Part shown: positions 7,697 to 15,995 of the stretch, piece by piece
Numbering within the stretch: position 1 is the first letter of the stretch
Layout: each line of letters starts with the position of its first letter
Assembly: GCF_030246885.1 (NCBI RefSeq)
Contig: NZ_CP126739.1
Location: 3,504,985 to 3,568,984, forward strand
DNA length: 64,000 bases
Reading direction: 5' to 3'
Origin: Microbacterium sp. zg-B185
GTDB lineage: Bacteria; Actinomycetota; Actinomycetes; Actinomycetales; Microbacteriaceae
Position numbers and translations under genes: made by a program
Notes under the pieces: model-generated
The model's database searches: none
Told to the model about the DNA's origin: nothing
What the model saw: the letters and a program-made list of their open reading frames with translations, nothing else

Positions 7697-9055
7697 TCAG
7701 GATGCCGCGGCGCGAACCCCGGCCATGAACCGCTGCACATCCGGATCCACCCGGATGTCGCTCGGCCGCAGCGGTCGGGTCAGATACAGCCCCTCGAGCG
7801 AGGTCAGCCGGCTGAGGGCGACGTACGTCTGCCCCGGGGCGAACGCACCCGAGCCGAGATCCACCACCGCCCGCTCGTACGTCTTGCCCTGCGACTTGTG
7901 GATTGTGACGGCCCACGCCAGCCGCAGCGGGAACTGCGTGAACTCCGCGACGATCTCGCGGGTGAGCGACTTCGAGCCGGCATCGTAGGCGTACCGGAAC
8001 CTCTCCCACACGGCGGGCTCGACGTCGAATTCCTTCCCTTCCACCTCGACCCGCACGGTGCCGCCGGCGATCCGCGTGACCGTCCCGATCGTCCCGTTCA
8101 CCCACCGCGGTGGGTCGCCGTACGAGCCGGTGTCGTTGCGCAGGAACATCACCTGCGCGCCGACCTTGAGTTTCAGGTCCACGTCGGCCGGGTACGAGGC
8201 ATCCCCCCGCCCGAAGTCCCCGCTGATCTCGGCGCTGGCCGTCTGCTCGCGGCCGATCAGCTCGGACAGGTGCCGCCGGTTGATGTTGTTCACGATGTCG
8301 TTGCGGGTGGCCAGCGTGATGATGGGATGCTCACCGTCGGCGGGGTTCGGCGGAGTACGGGCTCCGGTGTCGTTGAGAACCTGCGCGATGTCGGCGGTCA
8401 CGCGGCCGTAGCGGACCGCGTTGAGCATGGCCTTGAAGGCCGGATCGGCTTGACGGTGGATCTCGATCAGCTCGCGGATGTGCAGGTCGGCGCCGTACGC
8501 GCCGATGTCCATGATCCCGTCGCCGCCGACACTGCCGACCCACACCTTCGCGTCGAAGAACCAGAACGATCGGTAGTGGTCGCGGATGTAATGCGCCTCG
8601 TCCCCGCGCGGCGGCACCGGGGCCAGCTGGTAGGGGTCGCCGAACATGACGATCTGCACGCCGCCGAACGGCTCGGCCCGCCGGCCGCGGGCCTGGCGCA
8701 GCGACCGGTCGATCGCATCCATCAGGTCGGCGTTGACCATGGATATCTCGTCGATGACCAGCGTGTCGATCGCGTTGAGGATCTTGCGGGTCGCGTCGGT
8801 CTGCTCGATCTGGCTGCCCGCGATCAGGCCGATGGGCAGCCGGAACAGCGAGTGGATGGTCTGGCCCTCGACATTCAGCGCCGCCACCCCGGTGGGCGCG
8901 CAGACGGCGATCTGCTTGCTGGTGTTCCAGGCGAGGTGCTGCAGCAGGGTCGACTTGCCGGTCCCGGCGCGTCCGGTCACGAAGACGTGCTCTCGGGTGT
9001 CCTCGATCAGGCGGAAGAGCGCCTCCTGCTCGGGCGAGAGCGGAGGTGTGATCAC
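7697..9055 (-). CDS. PIF1-like superfamily 1 DNA helicase / AAA ATPase
   Basis: A 452-residue protein with Walker A GRAGTGKST at about 28-36, CAPTGVAALNVEGQTIHS (motif Ia region), Walker B DEIS at 102-105, FGDPYQLAPV (motif III) and, near the C-terminus, AVTIHKSQGKTYERAVVDLG plus YVALSRLTSLEGL (motifs V and VI). This is the arrangement of PIF1/RecD2-related 5'-3' helicases. It starts with GTG and has TAGCAT six bases before it, so the mRNA is probably leaderless. It stands alone. A role in replication or repair of structured DNA is inferred from family only. Confidence 0.85.
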   Translation of the reverse strand: MITPPLSPEQEALFRLIEDTREHVFVTGRAGTGKSTLLQHLAWNTSKQIAVCAPTGVAALNVEGQTIHSLFRLPIGLIAGSQIEQTDATRKILNAIDTLVIDEISMVNADLMDAIDRSLRQARGRRAEPFGGVQIVMFGDPYQLAPVPPRGDEAHYIRDHYRSFWFFDAKVWVGSVGGDGIMDIGAYGADLHIRELIEIHRQADPAFKAMLNAVRYGRVTADIAQVLNDTGARTPPNPADGEHPIITLATRNDIVNNINRRHLSELIGREQTASAEISGDFGRGDASYPADVDLKLKVGAQVMFLRNDTGSYGDPPRWVNGTIGTVTRIAGGTVRVEVEGKEFDVEPAVWERFRYAYDAGSKSLTREIVAEFTQFPLRLAWAVTIHKSQGKTYERAVVDLGSGAFAPGQTYVALSRLTSLEGLYLTRPLRPSDIRVDPDVQRFMAGVRAAAS

Positions 9056-9064
9056 CGGTTCATG

Positions 9065-9553
9065 CTAACCAGTGGATGCTGTGACCCGGCGCACATGGGC
9101 ATGCCCGGTGGACAGCGGCTGCGGGATCTCCGCGTCATGCGGGTCCAGCGACCACGACGCGGTCCCTTCGATCACTCCCCCGACGATCGTGCGGAACCGG
9201 GGGCAGGTCGAGATGTCGTGGGACCGGCAGTTCAGCGCATGCAGGGTCATTTCGCGGGAGCGCTCCATCTCCGCCATCCGCCGGCTCAGGTCCTCGATGT
9301 GCTGCTCGAGAACCCTGTGCCGCGAGGGCGCCTGCTCATCCAGCAGCACCCCGATCTGCTCGAGCGTCATGCCTGCGGCCTTGCTGCGCAGGATCACCGC
9401 GATGCGGACGAGGTCCCTGTCCCCGTAGCGCCGGCGTCCCGCGGCATCCCGGTCGGGTCGGAGCAGTCCGACGTCCTCCCAGTGCCGCAGGACGTGCGTG
9501 TCGAGGCCGAAGCGGGCCGCCGCCACGCCGATCGGGATGGGACTTGACTTCAT
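9065..9553 (-). CDS. MerR family transcriptional regulator
   Basis: A 162-residue protein with an N-terminal MerR winged helix (PIGVAAARFGLDTHVLRHWEDVGLL, then GRRRYGDRDLVRIAVI), a dimerising coiled helix (about 85-105) and a short effector region with two Cys (NCRSHDISTCPRF). It is divergent from a flavin-disulfide oxidoreductase gene. A perfect palindrome covers its own start codon, so autoregulation together with control of the neighbour is likely. The inducer is unknown; the Cys pair would allow a thiol or metal signal. Confidence 0.88.
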   Translation of the reverse strand: MKSSPIPIGVAAARFGLDTHVLRHWEDVGLLRPDRDAAGRRRYGDRDLVRIAVILRSKAAGMTLEQIGVLLDEQAPSRHRVLEQHIEDLSRRMAEMERSREMTLHALNCRSHDISTCPRFRTIVGGVIEGTASWSLDPHDAEIPQPLSTGHAHVRRVTASTG

Positions 9554-9568
9554 GTTGACATGAAGTCA
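9545..9568. promoter_or_regulatory. MerR operator palindrome
   Basis: TGACTTCATG at 9545-9554 and CATGAAGTCA at 9559-9568 are a perfect 10-base inverted repeat around TTGA. The centre creates TTGACA (9555-9560) on the + strand, which can serve as the -35 box for the rightward gene. The repeat also spans the merR start codon at 9551-9553. Confidence 0.7.
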
Positions 9569-9604
9569 CAGAATCGCTGTGGACGCAACCAGAGGGGAGA
9601 GATC

Positions 9605-10447
9605 ATGTACGACACGATCGTCATCGGGGGCGGCCCGGCCGGCCTGCAGGCCGCCCTGACGCTGGGCAGGATGCACCGGCAGGTCCTGCTGCTGGACTCG
9701 GGCGAGTACCGCAACGGCATGGTCGAGCACGCGCAGAACCTCATCACGCACGACGGACGGCCACCGGCGCAGCTGCGCGCGCTGGCTCGCGCAGACATCG
9801 CCGCGTACGACACGGTCGAGATCCGGGATGCCGCGGCGCAGGCGGTCGCGCCGGCCGCCGGGGGTTTCGTGGTCGACGTCGAAGGCGCTGCGGTGGGCAC
9901 GCGGACCGTTCTGCTGGCCACGGGGCTGCGCGACGAACTGCCCGCCATCCCCGGACTGGCCGCGGTCTGGGGCCGCGGGGCCGCCAGCTGTCCGTTCTGT
10001 CACGGACACGAGCTGAGCGGAAAGCGCATCGCGATCCTGGGCGGCGGCGCCCACGCTGACATGCAGTCGGCCATGCTCGGCCGCATCGCGTCGGAACTGG
10101 TGGTGCTCGAACCGGCGGAGGTCGCCGCCGTAGAACCGGCCGCAACGGGTCTCACGCTGCGGCTCAGCGACGGCTCGCTCCTCGAGGTCGGCGGGGTCTT
10201 CCTCGCCCCGACGGCGACACAGCGCGCGCCGTTCGCGGCGCAACTGGGCGTACGGATGCTGGAGTCGGGGTGCGTGGCGATCGACCTGATGGGACACACG
10301 AGCATGCCCGGGGTCTTCGCGGCCGGCGACATGGCGCACTCCCCCGACGCTCCGGGTCCGCTGGCCTCGCTCGCGGCCGCCACGAGCGCGGGGCAGTTGG
10401 CGGCGGTGGGATGCGTCCGGATGCTGATCGCCGCGGAGCCGGGTTGA
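9605..10447 (+). CDS. Thioredoxin-reductase-like FAD/NAD(P) oxidoreductase
   Basis: A 280-residue flavoprotein with an FAD dinucleotide fold (VIGGGPAG at 7-13), a redox-active CPFC at Cys129/Cys132, a second nucleotide fold (IAILGGGAHADMQ) and a C-terminal GVFAAGDMAHSPDAP FAD-contact motif. It belongs to the thioredoxin-reductase-like family whose members reduce small proteins or dithiol metabolites. Start ATG 9605 was chosen because GGGGAGA precedes it by 4 bases and the FAD fold begins at once; an earlier ATG at 9560 lies inside the MerR operator. It is distinct from the housekeeping trxB at 53676. Control by the divergent MerR protein is inferred. Confidence 0.88.
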   Translation: MYDTIVIGGGPAGLQAALTLGRMHRQVLLLDSGEYRNGMVEHAQNLITHDGRPPAQLRALARADIAAYDTVEIRDAAAQAVAPAAGGFVVDVEGAAVGTRTVLLATGLRDELPAIPGLAAVWGRGAASCPFCHGHELSGKRIAILGGGAHADMQSAMLGRIASELVVLEPAEVAAVEPAATGLTLRLSDGSLLEVGGVFLAPTATQRAPFAAQLGVRMLESGCVAIDLMGHTSMPGVFAAGDMAHSPDAPGPLASLAAATSAGQLAAVGCVRMLIAAEPG

Positions 10448-10490
10448 CGGCATCCGGCTTCTCCCAGCCGCGGCTTCCTAGACTGAGGGC

Positions 10491-11618
10491 GTGGACACGG
10501 ACGCAGGCGGCACGGCGACCAACCCCGGTGCCGCGGCACCAGCGGCGCCGGCCGGCGCGCCGGGCCGTGCCGCGCCGCCGCGCAGGCGTCCCCGCCTCGC
10601 GGCCGATCTCCTGCTGCTCGGGATGGTCGGCGTTCTGCTGGTGACGGCGGTCATCGCGGCATCCGCATCGCTGTACCGCGAGTTCTACAGTCCGACGGCG
10701 TTCGTGGAGCGCTATCTGGGGATGCTTGCGGACGGCAGCGCCGCGGACGCCCTGGCCGTGCCGGGGGTCGCGGTCGATTCGGCCCAGCTCGAAGCCGCGG
10801 GGCTGCCTGCCGCCGCCTCGGACGCGCTGCTGCGCCGCAACGCGCTGGCCACGCTGACGGACATCGAGATCGTGTCGGAGGAGACGCGTGCGGACGGCGT
10901 GGTCCTGGTGACCGTGCAGTACCGCGCGGGCGCGTACCCGGGCACCACCACCTTCGAAGTGCAGCCCGTCGACGCCCTCGGCCTGCCGACCTGGCGGTTC
11001 GCGACGAGTCCGCTCGCGCTGATGGACCTGTCCGTCCAGGGGTCGATGACCTTCGACGTGAACGGGTTCACCATCGACAAGCGCCAGATCTCACCCGACG
11101 GCGTCGAGGCAGACCCCCAGGCGCCGATGTCGCTGTTGGTCTTCTCCCCGGGCATCTACTCCGTGTCGGTCGACACCGCGATCTCTGCGACCCGGGGCGT
11201 GGCCGTCCTCTCCGACAGCCCGTTCGCGAGGGTGCCGGTGGATGTCCAGGCCCAGGCGACGCCGGAGTTCGTGCAGATCGTCCAGGAGAAGGTCGAGGAA
11301 TTCCTCTCCGGGTGCGCGACGCAGGACGTGCTGCAGCCCACCGGGTGCCCGTTCGGCTTCATCGTGCAGGATCGCATCGTCTCGCCCCCGACCTGGTCGA
11401 TCGCCGCCCAACCGACCGTCACGGTCGTTCCCGACGGCGCCGGCTGGGCTATACCCGCCGCCGACGCCGTCGCTCACATCGAGGTCGAGATCCGCTCTCT
11501 GTTCGACGGCTCGGTGCGCGACGTGGCCGAAGACGTCCCGTTCGTCGTCACGGGGACCATCACGGTGCAGCCGGACGGTTCCGCCTCGATCACGGTGACC
11601 GCCCCCGGCACCCCGTGA
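10491..11618 (+). CDS. Single-pass membrane protein of unknown function
   Basis: A 375-residue protein that I do not recognise by domain. Residues 1-35 are Ala/Pro/Arg-rich and cytoplasmic, one transmembrane helix follows (LAADLLLLGMVGVLLVTAVIAA, about 36-57), and the remaining roughly 310 residues should be outside the membrane, with two Cys in SGCATQDVLQPTGCPFGF that may form a disulfide. Beta-rich, Val/Thr-rich text suggests an extracellular sandwich fold. Start is GTG, six bases after TAGACT at 10479-10484, which fits a leaderless mRNA. It is convergent with the CopD-CtaG gene. Confidence 0.75.
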   Translation: MDTDAGGTATNPGAAAPAAPAGAPGRAAPPRRRPRLAADLLLLGMVGVLLVTAVIAASASLYREFYSPTAFVERYLGMLADGSAADALAVPGVAVDSAQLEAAGLPAAASDALLRRNALATLTDIEIVSEETRADGVVLVTVQYRAGAYPGTTTFEVQPVDALGLPTWRFATSPLALMDLSVQGSMTFDVNGFTIDKRQISPDGVEADPQAPMSLLVFSPGIYSVSVDTAISATRGVAVLSDSPFARVPVDVQAQATPEFVQIVQEKVEEFLSGCATQDVLQPTGCPFGFIVQDRIVSPPTWSIAAQPTVTVVPDGAGWAIPAADAVAHIEVEIRSLFDGSVRDVAEDVPFVVTGTITVQPDGSASITVTAPGTP

Positions 11619-11643
11619 GGGATGCCGCGGCGCGGCGGCCGGT

Positions 11644-13659
11644 TCAGCCGCGTGCGTCCCGCTCGGCGAGCGCGGCGAGCTGGGCGTTGTAGGCCTCGAG
11701 CTCGGCGTCGCCCGAGCGGTCGGCATGCCGGTCCGCGCTGCGCTGCGCACGCTCATCGCTGCGACTCCACTGGATGGCCACCGTGATCGCCAGGATCAGC
11801 GTGGGCAGCTCGCCGATCGACCAGGCAACACCGCCGCCGATGTACTGATCCTCCAGCGGTGACGCGCCCCACGTGCGGCCCATCGCACCGAACCACTCCG
11901 CGACCATCAGACCCGACTGCATCATGATCGCGATGCCGAAGAACGCATGGATCGCCATCACGGCGATCAGTGTCACCAGCCGGCCCGCGTACGGCAGCCG
12001 GTAGGCGACGGGATCGATCCCGATCAGCGAGAGGACGAACAGGTACCCGGTGATCAGGAAGTGCGCCGTCATCCACTCGTGCCCGAGGTGGTCGTACAGC
12101 GACCAGCGGAAGAGGTCGGTGAAATAGAACACCCAGAGGGATCCGACGAACAGGCCGGCGGCGACGAAGGGATGGGTGAGCACGCGCGCAACCGGCGTGT
12201 GCACGGCCCACAGGATCCACTCTCGTCCGCCGCGGGTGCCGTCGTCGCGCTTGCGGATGGCGCGCGCGGCGAGGGTGACCGGTGCCCCCGCGACCAGGAG
12301 GACCGGTATCGCCATGGTCAGCAGCATGTGCCCCACCATGTGCACGCTGAACAGATACTCGCCGTAGGCATTGATCGGCCCGCAGGTGACCCAGAACAGC
12401 AGCACGAGCCCGGTGATCCACAGCACCGTGCGGTAGATCGGCCAGCCATCGCCGCGGCGGCGCAGGCGCAGCGCCCCGGCGACGTAGAGGAAGATGCCGA
12501 ATCCGGCCGCGAACGCCCACAGCAGGTCCAGGTTCCACGAAGTCAACCAGCGATCCAGCGTCAGCTCCGGCGGCAGGGGCGACCCGGCGAGGATCTCCGC
12601 GGGTGTGCGCACGGCCGGCAGGTTGGATGTCGTCGGGGGTGCGGTGCGGGCCAGGGCCACCGCCGCGCCGCTGGCCAGCCCCATGAAGGCCAGCTCGAGG
12701 GCGATGAGCCCCCAGAAGTGACGCGAGGCGGGATCCTCCCGCATTCTGCCGATCAGTCGCTTGCGGTACCAGGCGCCGAGGATGCCCAGAACCAGCAGCG
12801 CGCCGACCTTGGCCAGCAGGATGACCCCGTACGGCGAAGCGAGATTCTGCCACGCACCGACTCCGATCACCGCCCGTACGGTGCCCGAGATCGCGACCAC
12901 CACGAACGCCGCCAGCGCGAAGGTCGAGTAGCGCGCCATGGCGTCGGCGAGGGTCTGCCGGTCGGTGAGCGGCCGGATCACCACCATCAGCAGCAGACCG
13001 CCGAGCCACACCGCGGCGGCGATGATGTGCAGCACGAGCGCCATGACGGCGGCGCTGTGGTTCGCCTCCTCGCCGGAGTGGCCCTGCGTGCCCATCGGGA
13101 CGAGTGCGGCGATGGCCAGGATGGCCACGAAGAGGGTCGGGGTCCATGAGCGCACCGCGAACGTCAGCACGGTGATCGCAGCGCCGGCGATCGCGGTGAT
13201 CAGCCAGGTGCGCCCGGCTTCGGTCTCGATCAGGAACCGACCCAGCTGTGCCCCGAACTCAGGACCCAGCCCCCACGCCGGGTTGAAGGTGTTCACGAAC
13301 GTCAGGAACCCGGTGGATGCCGCCGCCACGGTGAAGATCGCCGCCGAGACCGAAGCCAGATCCAGCGCGGCATCGAACTCCCGCTCACCCGCCTTCAGCG
13401 CGAACAGCGCCGTCACCAGCGCGCCGACCATGCCGGCGGCGCAGAGGTTGACGACCAGCGTCGCGGCGGGCAGGCCCCATCTGACCAGTGGGCCCGGGTC
13501 GCCGATCGCGAAGGGCGCGGCACCGCCGCCGACGATCAGACCCCAGATCATCGCGGTCACGGCGGACACGACCAGGATCACGGGTCCGGCGGCCCGCAGC
13601 AAACGCGCCGCGTCTCCGCGCGGCACGGTGCCGCGGACGGGAGCGGTGGTGGAGGTCAC
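11644..13659 (-). CDS. CopD-CtaG fusion: copper import / cytochrome oxidase assembly membrane protein
   Basis: A 671-residue polytopic protein. The N-terminal half (to about residue 330) has the CopD-type copper-transport domain with HSGEEANHSAAVMALVLHIIAAAVWLGGLL, whose His residues are expected copper ligands. The C-terminal half is a CtaG/Caa3 assembly domain (FSVHMVGHMLLTMAIPVLLVAGAP, and HAFFGIAIMMQSGLM). Such fusions are usual in actinobacteria and supply copper to cytochrome c oxidase. Start GTG 13659 lies six bases after TAGGCT (13666-13671 on the minus strand), again a leaderless layout. A short charged C-tail follows the last helix. Confidence 0.88.
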   Translation of the reverse strand: MTSTTAPVRGTVPRGDAARLLRAAGPVILVVSAVTAMIWGLIVGGGAAPFAIGDPGPLVRWGLPAATLVVNLCAAGMVGALVTALFALKAGEREFDAALDLASVSAAIFTVAAASTGFLTFVNTFNPAWGLGPEFGAQLGRFLIETEAGRTWLITAIAGAAITVLTFAVRSWTPTLFVAILAIAALVPMGTQGHSGEEANHSAAVMALVLHIIAAAVWLGGLLLMVVIRPLTDRQTLADAMARYSTFALAAFVVVAISGTVRAVIGVGAWQNLASPYGVILLAKVGALLVLGILGAWYRKRLIGRMREDPASRHFWGLIALELAFMGLASGAAVALARTAPPTTSNLPAVRTPAEILAGSPLPPELTLDRWLTSWNLDLLWAFAAGFGIFLYVAGALRLRRRGDGWPIYRTVLWITGLVLLFWVTCGPINAYGEYLFSVHMVGHMLLTMAIPVLLVAGAPVTLAARAIRKRDDGTRGGREWILWAVHTPVARVLTHPFVAAGLFVGSLWVFYFTDLFRWSLYDHLGHEWMTAHFLITGYLFVLSLIGIDPVAYRLPYAGRLVTLIAVMAIHAFFGIAIMMQSGLMVAEWFGAMGRTWGASPLEDQYIGGGVAWSIGELPTLILAITVAIQWSRSDERAQRSADRHADRSGDAELEAYNAQLAALAERDARG

Positions 13660-13681
13660 GGGTTAAGCCTAGGCGGCATGC

Positions 13682-13718
13682 AGAAGGGGGATGCCGCGTG
13701 ATGCGGCATCCCCCTTCT
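13682..13718 (-). terminator. Perfect hairpin downstream of the HU gene
   Basis: A 16-base perfect stem (13682-13697 with 13703-13718) and a 5-base loop, between the HU stop and the start of the CopD-CtaG gene. There is no U tract, so it may stop transcription only partly. Confidence 0.65.
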
Positions 13719-13782
13719 CGTGCTCGGCCTGGACGTCGCGACATGCCGCCTGCGGCGGCTGGTCGCCCTCGAGCCGAAGGCT

Positions 13783-14070
13783 CTACTTGACGGCGGCCTT
13801 CAGCTTGGAGCCGGCGGTGACCTTGACGCGCTGGCCGGCCGGGATCTTGATCTCGGCACCGGTCTGCGGGTTGCGACCCGTGCGTGCCGACGTCTCGACC
13901 CGCTCGAACGAGAGCCAGCCGGGAATCGACACCTTGCTGCCCTTGGCGACCGCCTCCGAGACGGTGGAGAAGAGGGAGTCGAGCACGCCCGACACGGCGG
14001 ACTGGCTCTGCCCCGTCGCGCTGGCGATGCTCGCAACGAGTTCGGTCTTAGTGATGGACTTGTCAGCCAT
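13783..14070 (-). CDS. HU-family nucleoid DNA-binding protein
   Basis: A 95-residue protein, full length for HU/IHF. It has the N-terminal helical dimer region (MADKSITKTELVASIASATG) and the DNA-binding arm signature GRNPQTGAEIKIPAGQRVKVTAGSKLK with the intercalating Pro. It bends and compacts DNA as a dimer. The ATG at 14070 is preceded by TTGGAGGAC, an 8-base-spaced ribosome binding site. Upstream lie a TATATT -10 box and a perfect 16-base palindrome that may be an operator. It lacks the Lys-rich tail of mycobacterial HupB, so it is the short form. Confidence 0.92.
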   Translation of the reverse strand: MADKSITKTELVASIASATGQSQSAVSGVLDSLFSTVSEAVAKGSKVSIPGWLSFERVETSARTGRNPQTGAEIKIPAGQRVKVTAGSKLKAAVK

Positions 14071-14161
14071 GTGGTTGTCCTCCAAGGCGGCGGATGCGCC
14101 GACTTTCATTGCTCGGACCGGACGGGCGAAACCCTCCGGCTGGTCGGATCGACCGCCCCCG

Positions 14162-14191
14162 AATATACCTACTTTCCGCGGAATTCCGCGG
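14162..14191 (-). promoter_or_regulatory. HU promoter -10 with adjacent perfect palindrome
   Basis: On the minus strand TATATT (14162-14167) is a good -10 box. CCGCGGAATTCCGCGG at 14176-14191 is a perfect 16-base palindrome lying in the spacer/-35 area. It is a candidate operator; no regulator is identified. Confidence 0.5.
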
Positions 14192-14355
14192 ATCTGCGAG
14201 CTCCTTGACGTAATCCGTCGGCGTGTTGGTGGTGCAGATGTGACTGATGGGGCAGTTGTGGCTGACGAGCAGTCGATCTTCGCGTTGCCGCTCACACCCG
14301 CCTCCGACCGCGCAGCGAGTGGTCCCGCCCGGGTACGGGCATAGTCCGGGCAACG

Positions 14356-14389
14356 AGAAGAGGCGGACCCGGACGGGTCCGCCTCTTCT
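14356..14389 (-). terminator. Terminator hairpin after rpsN
   Basis: A 15-base perfect stem (14356-14370 with 14375-14389) and a 4-base loop, 20 bases after the rpsN stop on the minus strand. No T run follows, as is common in high-GC actinobacteria. Confidence 0.75.
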
Positions 14390-14408
14390 GAGGTGCTGGT
14401 GGTGCTGC

Positions 14409-14714
14409 TTACCAGGACGACTTGGTCACACCGGGCAGCTCGCCACGGTGCGCCATGTCGCGGAAGCGGACACGCGAGATGCCGAACTTCGTCAGGACAC
14501 CGCGGGGGCGTCCGTCGATGACGTCGCGGCTGCGAACGCGCACCGGCGAGGCGTTGCGGGGAAGCTTCTGCAGGCCCACGCGTGCGGCCTCGCGCTGCTC
14601 GTCGGTCGAGGTCGGGTCGACCAGGGCCTTCTTCAGTTCGGCGCGCTTGGCGGCGTAGCGCTCGACGACGACCTTGCGCTGCTCGTTGCGCGCGATCTTG
14701 CTCTTCTTAGCCAT
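14409..14714 (-). CDS. rpsN: 30S ribosomal protein S14
   Basis: A 101-residue S14 of the long type without the CXXC zinc ribbon ([14 protein letters not shown]...[39 protein letters not shown]). S14 sits in the head of the small subunit near the decoding centre. It is the third gene of rpmB-rpmG-rpsN, with only 3 bases after the rpmG stop. In other actinobacteria zinc-free copies of L28, L33 and S14 cluster and are Zur-controlled; here no Zur-type palindrome is visible upstream, so constitutive expression is as likely. Confidence 0.95.
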   Translation of the reverse strand: MAKKSKIARNEQRKVVVERYAAKRAELKKALVDPTSTDEQREAARVGLQKLPRNASPVRVRSRDVIDGRPRGVLTKFGISRVRFRDMAHRGELPGVTKSSW

Positions 14715-14717
14715 TGA

Positions 14718-14888
14718 TCAACGCTCCTCTCGGAATTCGACGTGCTTGCGGATGACCGGGTCGTACTTCTTGAGCACGATGCGGTCGGGGTTGTTGCGGC
14801 GGTTCTTGCGTGTCACGTAGGTGTACCCCGTGCCCGCGGTCGAACGCAGCTTGATGATCGGACGTACGTCCTGAGCCTTCTTGGCCAT
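14718..14888 (-). CDS. rpmG: 50S ribosomal protein L33
   Basis: A 56-residue protein ([20 protein letters not shown], then [21 protein letters not shown]). The length and the segment [23 protein letters not shown] are typical of L33. It lacks the two CXXC pairs of zinc-binding L33, so it is the zinc-independent form. Its ATG overlaps the rpmB stop by one base (TAATG), which suggests translational coupling. Confidence 0.95.
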   Translation of the reverse strand: MAKKAQDVRPIIKLRSTAGTGYTYVTRKNRRNNPDRIVLKKYDPVIRKHVEFREER

Positions 14889-15124
14889 TAGAGCTTCACA
14901 CCCCTCGCCTGCATGTCACGGACGACGGACTCGATGCCGCGGGCGTCGATGACCTTGATGCCCTTCGCCGACACGTTGAGCTTGATGTTGCGACCCAGCG
15001 ACGGAACGAAATAAGTCTTCTTCTGCACGTTCGGATCGAAGCGGCGCTTCGTCCGGCGGTGCGAGTGCGAAATGCTGTGACCGAAGCCGGGAACCGCTCC
15101 GGTCACCTGGCACACTGCTGCCAT
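14888..15124 (-). CDS. rpmB: 50S ribosomal protein L28
   Basis: A 78-residue L28 ([34 protein letters not shown], then [14 protein letters not shown]). Only one Cys is present, so this is the E. coli-like form without a zinc ribbon. AAGGAGTT lies 8 bases before the ATG. It heads rpmB-rpmG-rpsN. The 175 bases upstream contain no clear palindromic operator. Confidence 0.95.
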   Translation of the reverse strand: MAAVCQVTGAVPGFGHSISHSHRRTKRRFDPNVQKKTYFVPSLGRNIKLNVSAKGIKVIDARGIESVVRDMQARGVKL

Positions 15125-15299
15125 GGTTTCAACTCCTTAATACCGTGGAACCGGACGGCTCCACCCAAGATCCCTTGTCTGCACCCGCCAGGACAGCGGC
15201 CGTTTCGGGCCGGATCACGGGGAGGGTACGAACTGCGTGCTGGAGTGCGCGCAGACAAGGAGTCAGTTTAGCATGTGCCGGCGCGCCTCCTTGCGCTGG

Positions 15300-15995
15300 T
15301 CAGGAGGGTCTTGCCCCGCGCCCCCACCGAAAGGCGGAGACGGTGCGGTCGCCGGCGATCCAGAAGCGCCACGGGAAGAGGTCCGTCCCCGCAACGCCGG
15401 CCACCCCGACGCGGGGTCCGGTCGCGACCGCGTCCAGGGGTTCGGTGCGCAGCTCCAGTCGGGCCACCGCGCCGGCACGTTCGACACCGGTCACCGCATC
15501 GATGCCGTCGTGCATCGGGTGACGCAGACCGACCGCGTCCCCCAGCCGTCCCGGTCCGCTGGCCAGGTCGCGGTCCGAGCGCACGACGCCCCGGCGTTCG
15601 AGGCGACGCCGGGTCGCGGCATCCCGCCCCTCCAGCACCTCACCGGCCCGCAGCAGCACTCCCCCGGCGATACCGTCCGGGCCGCACACCACGTTCACGC
15701 ACGAATGGATGCCGTGGCTCAGGTACACGTACAGGTGCCCGGGTTCGCCCCACATGGTGGCGTTGCGGACAGTGCGGCCCATGCGCGCATGCGACCCCGG
15801 GTCGGGAATGTCGCCGGTGCCGGCACCGTGGTATGCCTCCACCTCGGTCAGCCGGACGGCCACCGTCTGCCCGTCCACGACGGTGGTCAGCACTCCGCCC
15901 AGCAGACGCGGTGCGACCTCGAGGGGCAGTCCCGCCAAGGCATGGCGCGTCGCGGGCCGCAGGGTCGGCAGGACAGGTCCGATCGGATCGGTCAT
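15300..15995 (-). CDS. DNA-3-methyladenine glycosylase (AAG/MPG family)
   Basis: A 231-residue monofunctional base-excision enzyme that removes alkylated purines. Diagnostic text includes LTEVEAYHGAGTGDIPDPGSHARMGRTVRNATMWGEPGHLYVYLSHGIHSCVNVV, with the catalytic Glu and DNA-intercalating Tyr of the family. Start ATG 15995 overlaps the stop of the beta-propeller gene (ATGA), so it is translated as the last gene of the zur operon. Why a repair glycosylase ends a metal-related operon is not obvious. Confidence 0.9.
   Translation of the reverse strand: MTDPIGPVLPTLRPATRHALAGLPLEVAPRLLGGVLTTVVDGQTVAVRLTEVEAYHGAGTGDIPDPGSHARMGRTVRNATMWGEPGHLYVYLSHGIHSCVNVVCGPDGIAGGVLLRAGEVLEGRDAATRRRLERRGVVRSDRDLASGPGRLGDAVGLRHPMHDGIDAVTGVERAGAVARLELRTEPLDAVATGPRVGVAGVAGTDLFPWRFWIAGDRTVSAFRWGRGARPS

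Larger units (their letters stand above)
14071..14408. other. Intergenic region between HU and rpsN
   Basis: This 338-base gap holds the leftward HU promoter region with its palindrome and, at the right end, the rpsN terminator. I see no gene in it; frames crossing it are upstream extensions of the HU frame. Confidence 0.6.

Noticed and set aside
15125..15299. Zur box upstream of rpmB-rpmG-rpsN
   Set aside because: No TGATAATNATTATCA-like symmetry is present; the zinc-free L28, L33 and S14 alone do not prove Zur control.
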